Source of the DNA: Gimesia fumaroli
Lineage (GTDB): Bacteria > Planctomycetota > Planctomycetia > Planctomycetales > Planctomycetaceae
NCBI RefSeq assembly: GCF_007754425.1
Contig: NZ_CP037452.1
Location: forward strand, 3,819,164 to 3,883,163
Direction: 5' to 3'
DNA: 64,000 bases
Position 1 is the stretch's first letter; each line of letters opens with the position of its first letter. Positions 29,856-37,730 of the stretch are shown in pieces. The translations under genes were made by a program, and so were the position numbers. Under the pieces are notes generated by a model. That model searched no databases. It was not told the origin of the DNA and saw only the letters and a program-made list of their open reading frames with translations.

Positions 29856-31205
29856 ATGCGAAATCGAGTTCAGTTGATCTGTGTTTTGACGATAGTGCTG
29901 TGTTGTATCCGCTCACTGGCGGCGGAAGAAACGGCAGCCGAACGCGGTTATCGTATTTTGACATCAAAAGCCTATCTGCCGCCTGATTTTGATCAGGCCG
30001 TGTTGGCAGATCTCTGGAAAGTCTGGCCTGCAGAACTGCGCGCCAAAGCAGAACAGGCGTCGCCTGAAGAACGGCGTGAAATGATCTTCTCGTATTATGG
30101 GATCATGCATCGGCCTGACTCGGAATCGTCTCCACTGGGATATGTAGTCACTCCAGAGCAGAAATGGGTCATGAACTGTTTCAACTGTCATGGTGGAAAA
30201 GTAGCAGGAACTGTGATTCCGGGCGCCCCCAACAGCCATGTTGCTTTGCATACATTGACGGAAGATGTGAGTAAGATTAAGTTACAGCAGTTGAAAAAAT
30301 TGAGTCATCTGGATCTGGCAGCAGTGGGTATTCCTCTGGGGACGACGCATGGAACCACCAATTCGGTAATCTTTGGCGTAGTTCTTGATTCACTCCGTGA
30401 TCCCGATATGAATTTTGATCGCACCCGCAAAGTCCCCCAGTTATTGCATCATGACATGGATCCACCGGCGTGGTGGAATGTGAAGCGGAAGCAGAAAATT
30501 TATGCCGACGCATTCATGACCAAGAACCACCGCGTCTTAATGCAGTTCATTCTCATTCCCCGCAACAACGCGCAGAAGATCAAGCAGTGGGAAGCCGACT
30601 TTGAAGACATTCTGGCGTACATCGAATCATTAGAAGCCCCCCGCTATCGCTGGCCCGTTGATGAATCGCTGGCGCACCGGGGCAAGCTGGTATTCAATGA
30701 TCATTGTGCACGCTGTCATGGTACCTATGGAGAAAACTCTGACTATCCTGAGAAAACAATCGCAATTGCGGAACTGAAAACAGACCCAGTGCGGTTGAAA
30801 TCGCTGCCGCCTGCTTATCGAGCCGCCTTGAATCAGAGTTGGCTCTCGCGGTATGGAAAAGATCCGGTCGTCGAAGATCCGGGCGGCTATGTGGCGCCCC
30901 CGTTGAACGGCGTCTGGGCGTCTGCTCCCTATTTTCATAATGGGTCGGTGCCGACGTTGTGGCATGTGCTGCATCCGGAAGCACGACCCAAAATCTGGAA
31001 GCGTACCGAAAACGGCTACGATAAACAGAAAGTCGGTCTGGAAATTTCAACGTTTCCCAAGTTGCCAGACAACTTATCCATCATGCAAAAGCGAAGCTAT
31101 TTTGATACTTCGCAGTTTGGCAAAGCAGCGAGTGGCCATGACTACCCCAATGCGCTCGATCCGACTGAGAAACAGGCTGTGCTCGAATATTTGAAAACAC
31201 TCTGA
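29856..31205 (+). CDS. Secreted di-haem cytochrome c
   Basis: About 449 residues with a signal peptide (MRNRVQLICVLTIVLCCIRSLAA). Two haem motifs: CFNCH in an N-terminal domain and CARCH in a C-terminal domain (GKLVFNDHCARCHGTYG). The block VAPPLNGVWASAPYFHNGSVPTL is shared with the di-haem peroxidase/RoxA-like cytochrome superfamily, where NGS near the second haem is typical. I cannot decide between a peroxidase, an oxygenase or an electron carrier. A TTG 18 nt upstream is also in frame; the ATG at 29856 sits directly before the signal peptide. Confidence 0.82.
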   Translation: MRNRVQLICVLTIVLCCIRSLAAEETAAERGYRILTSKAYLPPDFDQAVLADLWKVWPAELRAKAEQASPEERREMIFSYYGIMHRPDSESSPLGYVVTPEQKWVMNCFNCHGGKVAGTVIPGAPNSHVALHTLTEDVSKIKLQQLKKLSHLDLAAVGIPLGTTHGTTNSVIFGVVLDSLRDPDMNFDRTRKVPQLLHHDMDPPAWWNVKRKQKIYADAFMTKNHRVLMQFILIPRNNAQKIKQWEADFEDILAYIESLEAPRYRWPVDESLAHRGKLVFNDHCARCHGTYGENSDYPEKTIAIAELKTDPVRLKSLPPAYRAALNQSWLSRYGKDPVVEDPGGYVAPPLNGVWASAPYFHNGSVPTLWHVLHPEARPKIWKRTENGYDKQKVGLEISTFPKLPDNLSIMQKRSYFDTSQFGKAASGHDYPNALDPTEKQAVLEYLKTL

Positions 31206-31244
31206 TCCGACGAACTGTGATCGATAAACGCGACTGTTGGATGC

Positions 31245-32264
31245 TTATTGCAGTCCAAACATGCCCATCGTCGCCAGGAACATCAGATAGAGCAGAGCAA
31301 TACCAGGAAAATATGCCAGCGATGCCGACTTTCGCTCGAGCGTAATGCCATGACCCTCTGGTGGTTGTTCGTTGGAGACGTAACCGGGAGTCCATTCGTT
31401 ACCAGCCCGTGTGACGTATCTAGCTCGTGTCTTCCATAAGTACACGCAGACGACGGTAATAAACAGTGCTGCTGCCAGGGTAATCATCGGGTGGACGGCC
31501 TGTGTTTCATCGCCAAGTTTGGCCGCATTTTCCGGAAGCTCACTGATCATTTTGGCCATGGTGACGGCGAATGCATTGTTCAGGAAATGGACCAGAATCG
31601 GTGCCCAGAAACTCCGGGTGACGTAGTACACAAAGTGCATAAACATGCCTAAGGGAATAACGGCGACGACATGCGCCGGGTGTGCATGCACGAGACCAAA
31701 CATAATCGACGTGATCAGAATCCCGGGGATCAGTCCCCAGCGCGCCAACAGTCCGCGACCGATCACGCCGCGAAAGATGATCTCTTCACCGATCGCAGGA
31801 AAGACGGCGATGACCAGAACCAGTGCCCAGAGAGGACTGTTTTCGGCCATCTGCTTGACCATTTCCATTGTTTGCATCTCGTTGAACTGTTTCAACAAGG
31901 GGATCTGCTCTGTGAACGAGCTCCATGCATCGAAGGCGATACGGTAAAATTCCCCCGAAAGCATAGAAAGTGGTAAGACACAAATGAAGAGAAGCAGACC
32001 CGTCGAGAGTGCAAAGGGTTGTAAATTGACTTTTGCTAAAACCCCTTTGTTCAGACGGAGTCCAATCGCAGCCATGGCGATGAAGACAAACACCCCCTGC
32101 TCGACTCCCGCCATCTCTAAAGGGTGACTTTCGAAAAACTGAGTCAGTTGTTTTTGAATAGTGGCGGCGTTCTGTCCCAGATCGGTCGTCAACATTAAGT
32201 AAATGAACGCACCGACAATAAACAGCATGATGCCCGCGAAATGGGCGCCAAAGACTCCAAACAT
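31245..32264 (-). CDS. CPBP (CAAX/Rce1-like) intramembrane metalloprotease
   Basis: 339 residues from the first in-frame ATG, with about eight membrane helices. The CPBP motifs are complete: EEIIFR (Glu160, Glu161, Arg165), FGLVH (F189, H193) and HFLNN (H226, N230), so the active site is intact. The C-terminus is another helix (FPGIALLYLMFLATMGMFGLQ). The open frame continues upstream of this ATG with protein-like sequence (VFQDAIEVAARSEDTIQQP, then RRPPGPGLFESIIW) but finds no start codon, because a 20-bp duplication at 32458-32497 breaks the frame; see the next two entries. As it stands, translation would have to restart at 32264 or nearby. Confidence 0.85.
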   Translation of the reverse strand: MFGVFGAHFAGIMLFIVGAFIYLMLTTDLGQNAATIQKQLTQFFESHPLEMAGVEQGVFVFIAMAAIGLRLNKGVLAKVNLQPFALSTGLLLFICVLPLSMLSGEFYRIAFDAWSSFTEQIPLLKQFNEMQTMEMVKQMAENSPLWALVLVIAVFPAIGEEIIFRGVIGRGLLARWGLIPGILITSIMFGLVHAHPAHVVAVIPLGMFMHFVYYVTRSFWAPILVHFLNNAFAVTMAKMISELPENAAKLGDETQAVHPMITLAAALFITVVCVYLWKTRARYVTRAGNEWTPGYVSNEQPPEGHGITLERKSASLAYFPGIALLYLMFLATMGMFGLQ

Positions 32265-32524
32265 CCAGATTATGGATTCAAACAGACCAGGACCTGGTGG
32301 ACGACGATTTACAGGCTGCTGTATCGTGTCTTCTGAACGGGCAGCAACTTCGATAGCATCCTGAAATACCTGCTCGATATCAGTCGCAGTATTGTCTGAG
32401 TCTGAAGAGGTGTCTGCATTTTCAGAATTGTCGCTATCCAGGAATTCCAGATTCGATAATTCGGATTCCGAGTCTTCAATTCGGATTCCGAGTCTTCGGA
32501 AGGTCTGTTTTCAGGAGCTGCCAT
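32265..32524 (-). pseudogene. N-terminal coding part of the CPBP gene, put out of frame by a duplication
   Basis: From ATG 32524 the frame reads MAAPENRPSEDSESEL and then shifts to a sequence ending at 32309. From the other side, the CPBP frame extends upstream as EDSESELSNLEFLDSDN, an acidic Ser/Asp/Glu tail, then DIEQVFQDAIEVAARSED and PVNRRPPGPGLFE, into the first helix. Both frames contain EDSESEL because the DNA is duplicated. Removing one 20-bp copy gives a single frame from 32524 to 31245 of exactly 420 codons (419 residues). So the original protein had an acidic cytoplasmic tail of about 80 residues. Either the gene is broken or phase-variable in this strain, or the duplication is a sequencing/assembly error. 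Confidence 0.75.
32458..32497. repeat. Perfect 20-bp tandem duplication inside the CPBP gene
   Basis: Two identical adjacent 20-bp units, 32458-32477 and 32478-32497 (each starts AATTCGGATT and ends CCGAGTCTTC on the plus strand). Twenty is not a multiple of three, so the duplication shifts the reading frame. Confidence 0.97.
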
Positions 32525-32843
32525 AGAGAAATTCTGCTTCAGGGTAATTGGTTGGTTGACTGCTTCAGCATGACTAAAACGGCGTAGTCGACGTAAACTG
32601 TATCAGCCAAATGGTATAGGGTCCCTGACATTATGAAATAGCACATCAGCCCCTTCCCGTTCAGTCTATGTCTTTATAGTCGCATTTCAGAAGTGCGAAT
32701 TCGAGTTTTTTTCAGGAAAAATGAGATTCGACGCAAATAACAGGTGATCAGCAGCGAATAAGAGAGTGTAACAATCCCGTCTCCAGAAAACTCGTTGTCG
32801 CTTTTACCTCAAAACCGAGTATGATATTAACAGGGCCAAATCA
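32525..32843. other. Divergent promoter region, CPBP protease and kinase
   Basis: 319 bases upstream of both the minus-strand protease and the plus-strand kinase. TATGATATT at about 32819-32827 resembles a -10 region but is very close to the kinase start. Nothing else stands out. Confidence 0.4.
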
Positions 32844-34358
32844 ATGAACGAGTCAATAACTACAGATCCCATCTGTTCTGTCGGGCAAGTTTCAGAAATG
32901 TTACCAGATCAAGATCTTGAAGCAGATACAGCCGACCCTAATTGCCAGTTGCAATACTGCGCCAACTGTAATTCCACCTTCTTTCAGGAAGCAGGTGTCG
33001 AAAACTGTCCCGTGTGTGGCGCCAAAGCCGACGGCGTGGCGATTTCCAATTTAGAGGAAACCATCGTCACTCATGATCTGGCAGACCGACTTCCGCAGCA
33101 ACTGTCATCGGAGTGCGATCAGGACGATCCGATTTCTGGGACCGACCTGCATGTTTATCAATGCGAATCGATGATCGGCCGTGGCGGAATGGGAATGGTG
33201 TATCTGGCAACGCACCGTGATCTGGGAAGGCGTTGTGCTTTGAAAATCCTCATGCCGCGCCTGGCCGAACGAGATCCCGATTATGTCCGACGATTTTTAC
33301 ATGAAGGTCGCGCCGTTGCGACTTTGAGCCATCCCAATATTGTGACAGCACATGCGATCGGGGAAGAACGGGGCTATCGTTTTCTGGAAATGGAACTGAT
33401 TGCGGGCCGGGCGTTAGGCCGTGTGGTGCGCGAAGATGGACCTTTGAGTGCCCTGCATGCCACGTCGTTGATTGCCCAGGTGGCTTCTGGCCTGGGGACG
33501 GCACATGCCAAAGGAATCATTCATCAGGATCTGAAGCTGGAAAATATCCTGTTAACCAGTTCCGGCGTCCCTAAGATCGCCGATTTCGGACTTGCGAAAC
33601 GGATTTCCGCTGAAGAGAGTGCTTCAGCTCAGCAGTATCTGGCGGGAACTCCCAATTATATGGCTCCCGAGTTATTTCAAGGAAGCCCGGCCACCGCGAC
33701 CTCCGATGTCTACTCGCTGGGAGTCTGCTTTTTTGTGTTATTAACCGGACAACTTCCCCATCGTGGTGAAAATTTTAATTCACTGATTCAGGCCGTGACA
33801 TCTCAGCCTGCACCGAGCGTGCGTGATTTATGTCCCAAGATTCCACTGGAAATCTCAGAATGTGTTTCGCTCATGTTAGATAAGAGCCCCGCTAATCGAT
33901 TTCAAAATGGCTTTATGGCGGCACTCTATCTGAACGCCATTCTGGGACAGGCTCAAAATATTGAGGTCATGCTGCATGAGGCATTTGGCGAGAATCAGAG
34001 CGTTTCCTGGATCCGAGATGGTTCGCGGTACATCTTAGAAGTCAGACAGGCTGCGAAACGAAAGCAGACAGTTTTCATCGAGCCCAGCAATCATCAAATG
34101 CATGAGCGGCTCCTGCTGATTTACAGCACCTGTTGTGATGCGCAACCCGAATACTATGAAGAAGCACTCAGGTTGAATGCGGAAATATCCCACGGCGGGA
34201 TTTCCATTCGTGAAGTCAACGGCAAATCCAAGTTTGTGATGGTTGATACGTTCCCCCGCTCGACTGTGGATGCAGAAGACATTCGCAAGAGTGTCATGGC
34301 TGTCGCACACCACGCTGATGAAATCGAACATCAGCTCACCGGTCATGACTTACATTAA
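32844..34358 (+). CDS. Ser/Thr protein kinase with N-terminal zinc ribbon
   Basis: 504 residues. A zinc-ribbon-like domain is at about 36-62 (C39-x2-C42 ... C55-x2-C58). The kinase domain spans about 105-375: GRGGMGMVY (112-120) as glycine loop, Lys134 in CALKIL, catalytic HQDLKLEN (227-234, with Gln in place of the usual Arg of HRD), DFG 247-249, APE in NYMAPELF and DVYSLGVCFFVLLTG. The C-terminal 130 or so residues (SWIRDGSRYILEVRQ, FIEPSNHQMHERLLLIYSTC) form a separate soluble domain of unknown type. No membrane helix, unlike most PASTA-type kinases, so it is cytoplasmic. Ribosome site AGGG about 8 nt before the ATG. Confidence 0.93.
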   Translation: MNESITTDPICSVGQVSEMLPDQDLEADTADPNCQLQYCANCNSTFFQEAGVENCPVCGAKADGVAISNLEETIVTHDLADRLPQQLSSECDQDDPISGTDLHVYQCESMIGRGGMGMVYLATHRDLGRRCALKILMPRLAERDPDYVRRFLHEGRAVATLSHPNIVTAHAIGEERGYRFLEMELIAGRALGRVVREDGPLSALHATSLIAQVASGLGTAHAKGIIHQDLKLENILLTSSGVPKIADFGLAKRISAEESASAQQYLAGTPNYMAPELFQGSPATATSDVYSLGVCFFVLLTGQLPHRGENFNSLIQAVTSQPAPSVRDLCPKIPLEISECVSLMLDKSPANRFQNGFMAALYLNAILGQAQNIEVMLHEAFGENQSVSWIRDGSRYILEVRQAAKRKQTVFIEPSNHQMHERLLLIYSTCCDAQPEYYEEALRLNAEISHGGISIREVNGKSKFVMVDTFPRSTVDAEDIRKSVMAVAHHADEIEHQLTGHDLH

Positions 34359-34415
34359 GCACAACGCATCGGGAAAGCTGAGCTGAGCATCGGCCGTTTA
34401 TAACAGTTATGCCGC

Positions 34416-34577
34416 TTATTCTTCTTTACTCGTGCTGACTGGCTGAGTCATCAATCCGCTTTTTGCTTTTCCTCGAACTTCTGTCCGCTTCTGAGAGATA
34501 CGAAAGGGGCTCATCATTGGCTTGAACCACAGTTTCGGGCTGATTTTGCCGATGAAATCAGTGAGATCATAAATCAA
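34416..34577 (-). CDS. Possible small protein or gene remnant (53 codons, TTG start)
   Basis: On the minus strand an open frame reads protein-like: LIYDLTDFIGKISPKLWF, then KPMMSPFRISQKRTEVRGK, ending in a Lys/Glu tail before TAA at 34416. It has no ATG before its middle; a TTG at 34577 is the only early candidate start, and an in-frame TGA lies at 34611-34613. It may be a real small gene with a weak start, or the 3' remnant of a decayed gene. The rest of the gap (34578-34847) shows nothing definite. Confidence 0.35.
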   Translation of the reverse strand: MIYDLTDFIGKISPKLWFKPMMSPFRISQKRTEVRGKAKSGLMTQPVSTSKEE

Positions 34578-34847
34578 GATCTTGACCGTCCATTCAAACC
34601 ACTGATATAGTCAATATTGGCCAATCAGCCTCGATTGCGCTGCAGTAAGAGCAGAGAAGTCTGTTCTTGTGTGTATGTTCAGGTTTCGATAACCCGTACA
34701 TTGGCTGGAATCTGAATTGTCTCAACTCTCTAAGAATTTCTCTTTGATTCGGCAAGCTTTTACAGGAATCTCGATCAGAGAGTCGATATACTGATATTTT
34801 CAAAAACAGTACACACTATTGTATCGTCAGAAGCTCTGGGGTATTTC

Positions 34848-35693
34848 ATGCGTTTTTCTTTGCGACAATCTGTTCTGGCAACCCTGTTTTGTGGTTGTCT
34901 AGTTCTCACTTCGGTTTGCAATCAGAGCTTTGCTCAACAGCAGACACTGAATCGTGGTTTCACGATTAAAGCCGACATTGCGGCAACTGGTGAAGAACGT
35001 GCTGCTCAGAAATCATTGTGGGTGCTGGATGCGACCTTCAAGCCAATGCGTATGGTTCGAATGGATCTGACTGACCCCAAGACGGGTAAAAAAGAGAAAA
35101 CACTGGTCTGGTACATTGTTTACAAGTGTGTGCTGCGACCGATTGAACGTCCGAGCGATAAAGATGAATTTACTCCGGAAAATGCCGAAGTGCCTCCACC
35201 GGGACCTGCGTTATTTGTTCCTGAAATTACCCTGATCACAAACGATAACGGCCAGCAGAAGATCTATCCCAACCAGATTCTGCCTGAGGCCGAAGCGATT
35301 ATCAACAAGCGGGAGCGACGAGAATTTAAGAACGCGGTCGACATTATCGGCGAATTACCCACCGTCACTCCCGCAGATTCAAAAGAGGAACATGCCATCT
35401 ATGGTGTTTGTGTCTGGACGGGTGTGGATCCCAGTACCGATTATTTCACACTCTTGTTTTCAGGGCTTTCCAATGGGTACAAAATTGTGGACGGTTCCGA
35501 TGGCAAGAAGCTCACTCTGCGAAAAGTACTTGTTCAGCAGTATTGGCGGCCCGGCGATGAATTCGGTCAGCAGGAACAGGAATTTCGTCCTAAAGGGAAC
35601 CCTTATTGGGTTTACCTTCCCGATGACCCGCAAATGGCTGCCAAAATGAAAAAAGAGCTTAAAATCGACGATTCGGCCAAGCCGACGCCCTGA
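34848..35693 (+). CDS. Secreted protein of unknown function
   Basis: 281 residues with a signal peptide (about 1-29, ending SFAQQ). The mature part is soluble and beta-rich, with one hydrophobic block (KTLVWYIVYKCVLRPIERP) that looks like a buried strand, then LFVPEITLITNDNGQQKIYPNQILPEAEAIINKRERR and HAIYGVCVWTGVDPSTDYFTLLFSGLSNG. I recognise no family. It is a single gene upstream of rpmA, 159 nt apart, with a GGGGT ribosome site. A periplasmic location is inferred. Confidence 0.7.
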   Translation: MRFSLRQSVLATLFCGCLVLTSVCNQSFAQQQTLNRGFTIKADIAATGEERAAQKSLWVLDATFKPMRMVRMDLTDPKTGKKEKTLVWYIVYKCVLRPIERPSDKDEFTPENAEVPPPGPALFVPEITLITNDNGQQKIYPNQILPEAEAIINKRERREFKNAVDIIGELPTVTPADSKEEHAIYGVCVWTGVDPSTDYFTLLFSGLSNGYKIVDGSDGKKLTLRKVLVQQYWRPGDEFGQQEQEFRPKGNPYWVYLPDDPQMAAKMKKELKIDDSAKPTP

Positions 35694-35852
35694 TACTCGG
35701 TTTTCTTACTGGAAAATAGCGGTAAGTTCTCTGGAAAACCGTTTATCTCTTGCAACTTCAGGCCCAATTCGCCAAGATACGCCCTCAAATAACATCTTTT
35801 TATTGAATTCGCCCCTTTAGCGGGCATCTTTTGCTACCTGAGGATAAAAGCA

Positions 35853-36104
35853 ATGGCTCATAAGAAAGGACAAGGGTCCAGCCGTAACGGACGCGATTCA
35901 GAAGCACAACGCCGCGGAATTAAAAAATTCGGTGGGGAAAGCGTCTTGGCAGGAAACATTATTGCCCGTCAATGTGGCACCAAATGGCATCCCGGAAAAA
36001 ATGTTGGTATGGGACGAGACTATACCATCTTTTCTCTGGTTGAAGGCAAGGTTTATTTCGACAAAGAGGGTCGACGTATCAACGTTGAGCCTGCCTTGAA
36101 CTAA
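35853..36104 (+). CDS. rpmA: 50S ribosomal protein L27
   Basis: 83 residues starting [20 protein letters not shown], the conserved basic N-terminus that reaches the peptidyl transferase centre, followed by [35 protein letters not shown] lies 8 nt before the ATG. No rplU (L21) is next to it, although L21-L27 is the common bacterial arrangement. A strong terminator follows. Confidence 0.98.
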   Translation: MAHKKGQGSSRNGRDSEAQRRGIKKFGGESVLAGNIIARQCGTKWHPGKNVGMGRDYTIFSLVEGKVYFDKEGRRINVEPALN

Positions 36105-36130
36105 ACTGGTTCCACTAAGAGACACATCAA

Positions 36131-36170
36131 AGGCTTCCTGAAGTTATTTTCAGGAAGCCTTTTTTATTTT
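36131..36170 (+). terminator. Rho-independent terminator of rpmA
   Basis: A perfect 12-bp stem (36131-36142 with 36149-36160, AGGCTTCCTGAA) with a 6-nt loop, followed by TTTTTATTTT. The T-run overlaps the stop of the convergent protease gene. Confidence 0.95.
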
Positions 36171-37384
36171 CGTTGTGGATGGCTGGCCGTCAATGTTACA
36201 GAGACTTTGGTTGGTGTTTGTTCTTTGCCTCGTAGTACGGTCACGATTACGGTGTCTCCTGGTTTTTTGCTTTCGATGTAGTCCAGAAAGTCGGCAGCCG
36301 TTTTGATCTGGTTTCCGTCTACGGCTACAATTAAGTCCGCGGCTGTTCGGTCCACGCGTTCGATCACAATCAATCCCCTTCTCTGCCGCTCAATTTTAGG
36401 ACCTCGTAATCCTGCTTTTTCGGCGGGGCCTTCCGGAGTTAACTTGGCGACAAGTAAACCCTGTTCGGTTTCATACACGCGTTGAATACCAATTTCCGGA
36501 TGGATCATATGGCCGTGTGTGAGAAGTTGGGGAACAACGCGGGCCACCAGGTTGGAAGGGATCGCAAACCCGACACCAGAGCTTTGGCCGGTGCTGCTGG
36601 CGATCGCCGTGTTGATACCGATTAACTGGCCATGCGAGTTCAATAAGGGGCCTCCCGAGTTACCGGGATTGACCGCGGCATCGATTTGAATGATTGATTT
36701 AATCGTGCGATTGCCACGCAGTTTCAGAGAACGGTTCAAACTGGAAATAATGCCACAGGTCATGGTGCGTTCCAGCCCGAACGGGTTTCCGATCGCAAAG
36801 ACCCGCTGGCCCACTTTGAGCCGACTGGAGTCTCCCATTGTTACGGGCTGCAGTGTTTGAGGGGCCTCTTCGATTTTGATGACAGCAATATCATTAATTG
36901 GATCCGCGCCAACAAACGTTGCTGTGTAAGACTGACCGTTGAATAGCGTCACGTTCACTTGTTGTGCGTTTTCGATGACATGATAGTTGGTTAATATATG
37001 CCCTGCTTTATCTATGATAGCGCCAGAGCCCGCTCCTTCCGTGTCGTATTCGAGTAAGAAGAAGCCATCTGTTTTTGTGCCTTTGGTCGTGATATGAACG
37101 ACGCTCTTGTTTAATTTTTCGTAGACGCTAACGTTGATTTCTTCTTCAGGTGACAGCCCACGTTCGTTGAATAATGGGGGCGAGAGAGTCTGTTCTGTTT
37201 TTTGGGCTGCCGGCTTCGACGGGGTGGAGTCCAGCGGTGTGGGAGGGATAATCCGTGGCCCGTTTGGTTTCACTCCGACTTGTGCTTCAGAGGAGGTAAT
37301 CCAGATCGAAGATGGTGATTCAAAGGAAGTGACAAGCAAGCCGCCTAGCACTGCTGAGAAAAAACAACCGATAATGTATTTCAT
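36164..37384 (-). CDS. HtrA/DegP-like serine protease with PDZ domain
   Basis: 406 residues. An N-terminal signal or anchor (about 1-24), then a Pro-rich linker. The trypsin-like domain has the triad His in LTNYHVIEN, Asp in DPINDIAVIKI and Ser in [11 protein letters not shown]. One C-terminal PDZ domain spans about 290-400 (GIQRVYETEQGLLVAKLTPEGPAEKAGL, DLIVAVDGNQIKTAADFLDYI). Acts in periplasmic protein quality control. GAGGT lies about 6 nt before the ATG. It is divergent from pfkA across a region with a long inverted repeat. Confidence 0.92.
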   Translation of the reverse strand: MKYIIGCFFSAVLGGLLVTSFESPSSIWITSSEAQVGVKPNGPRIIPPTPLDSTPSKPAAQKTEQTLSPPLFNERGLSPEEEINVSVYEKLNKSVVHITTKGTKTDGFFLLEYDTEGAGSGAIIDKAGHILTNYHVIENAQQVNVTLFNGQSYTATFVGADPINDIAVIKIEEAPQTLQPVTMGDSSRLKVGQRVFAIGNPFGLERTMTCGIISSLNRSLKLRGNRTIKSIIQIDAAVNPGNSGGPLLNSHGQLIGINTAIASSTGQSSGVGFAIPSNLVARVVPQLLTHGHMIHPEIGIQRVYETEQGLLVAKLTPEGPAEKAGLRGPKIERQRRGLIVIERVDRTAADLIVAVDGNQIKTAADFLDYIESKKPGDTVIVTVLRGKEQTPTKVSVTLTASHPQRK

Positions 37385-37453
37385 GTTATACCTCGTATGA
37401 CACTGGACTCATGGAATCTGGGTAAAACAAGAGGTCAGGGTGCTTCATGCGTA

Positions 37454-37496
37454 GTGCTATTTGATAAATGATTTGCGAAGTTTTATCAAATAGCAC
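37454..37496. repeat. 15-bp perfect inverted repeat between htrA and pfkA
   Basis: Left arm 37454-37468 (GTGCTATTTGATAAA), 13-nt spacer, right arm 37482-37496, a perfect complement. No T-run follows on either strand, so it is not a standard terminator. It lies 70 bp upstream of the protease start and about 235 bp upstream of pfkA, in a divergent promoter region of 346 bp that holds nothing else obvious. An operator for a large dimer or a structured leader element of the protease transcript are both possible. Confidence 0.6.
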
Positions 37497-37730
37497 ATGA
37501 ATTCTGGAAGGAACTACATCATAATTCAATGCCAGCTTACCAGAGAAAATTTTGTCCGTATTATAGTTCTCAGTCTACAGTTTCGATAACTAATATTATC
37601 CTGAATTTGTCTGAGGGGTAAATAGGGATTCACACACGATCAAGTTCAAGGCTACCCGGAAGAATGAAAAAACATTGAAAACAATGACGTTTTCAACGAT
37701 CAACCCGAAGTTCAGCATGAAAGGATCAAT

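Noticed and set aside
34594..34803. Minus-strand ORF of 69 codons between the kinase and the 34848 gene
   Set aside because: Composition looks random, and its frame differs from the protein-like stretch at 34416-34610 just downstream.
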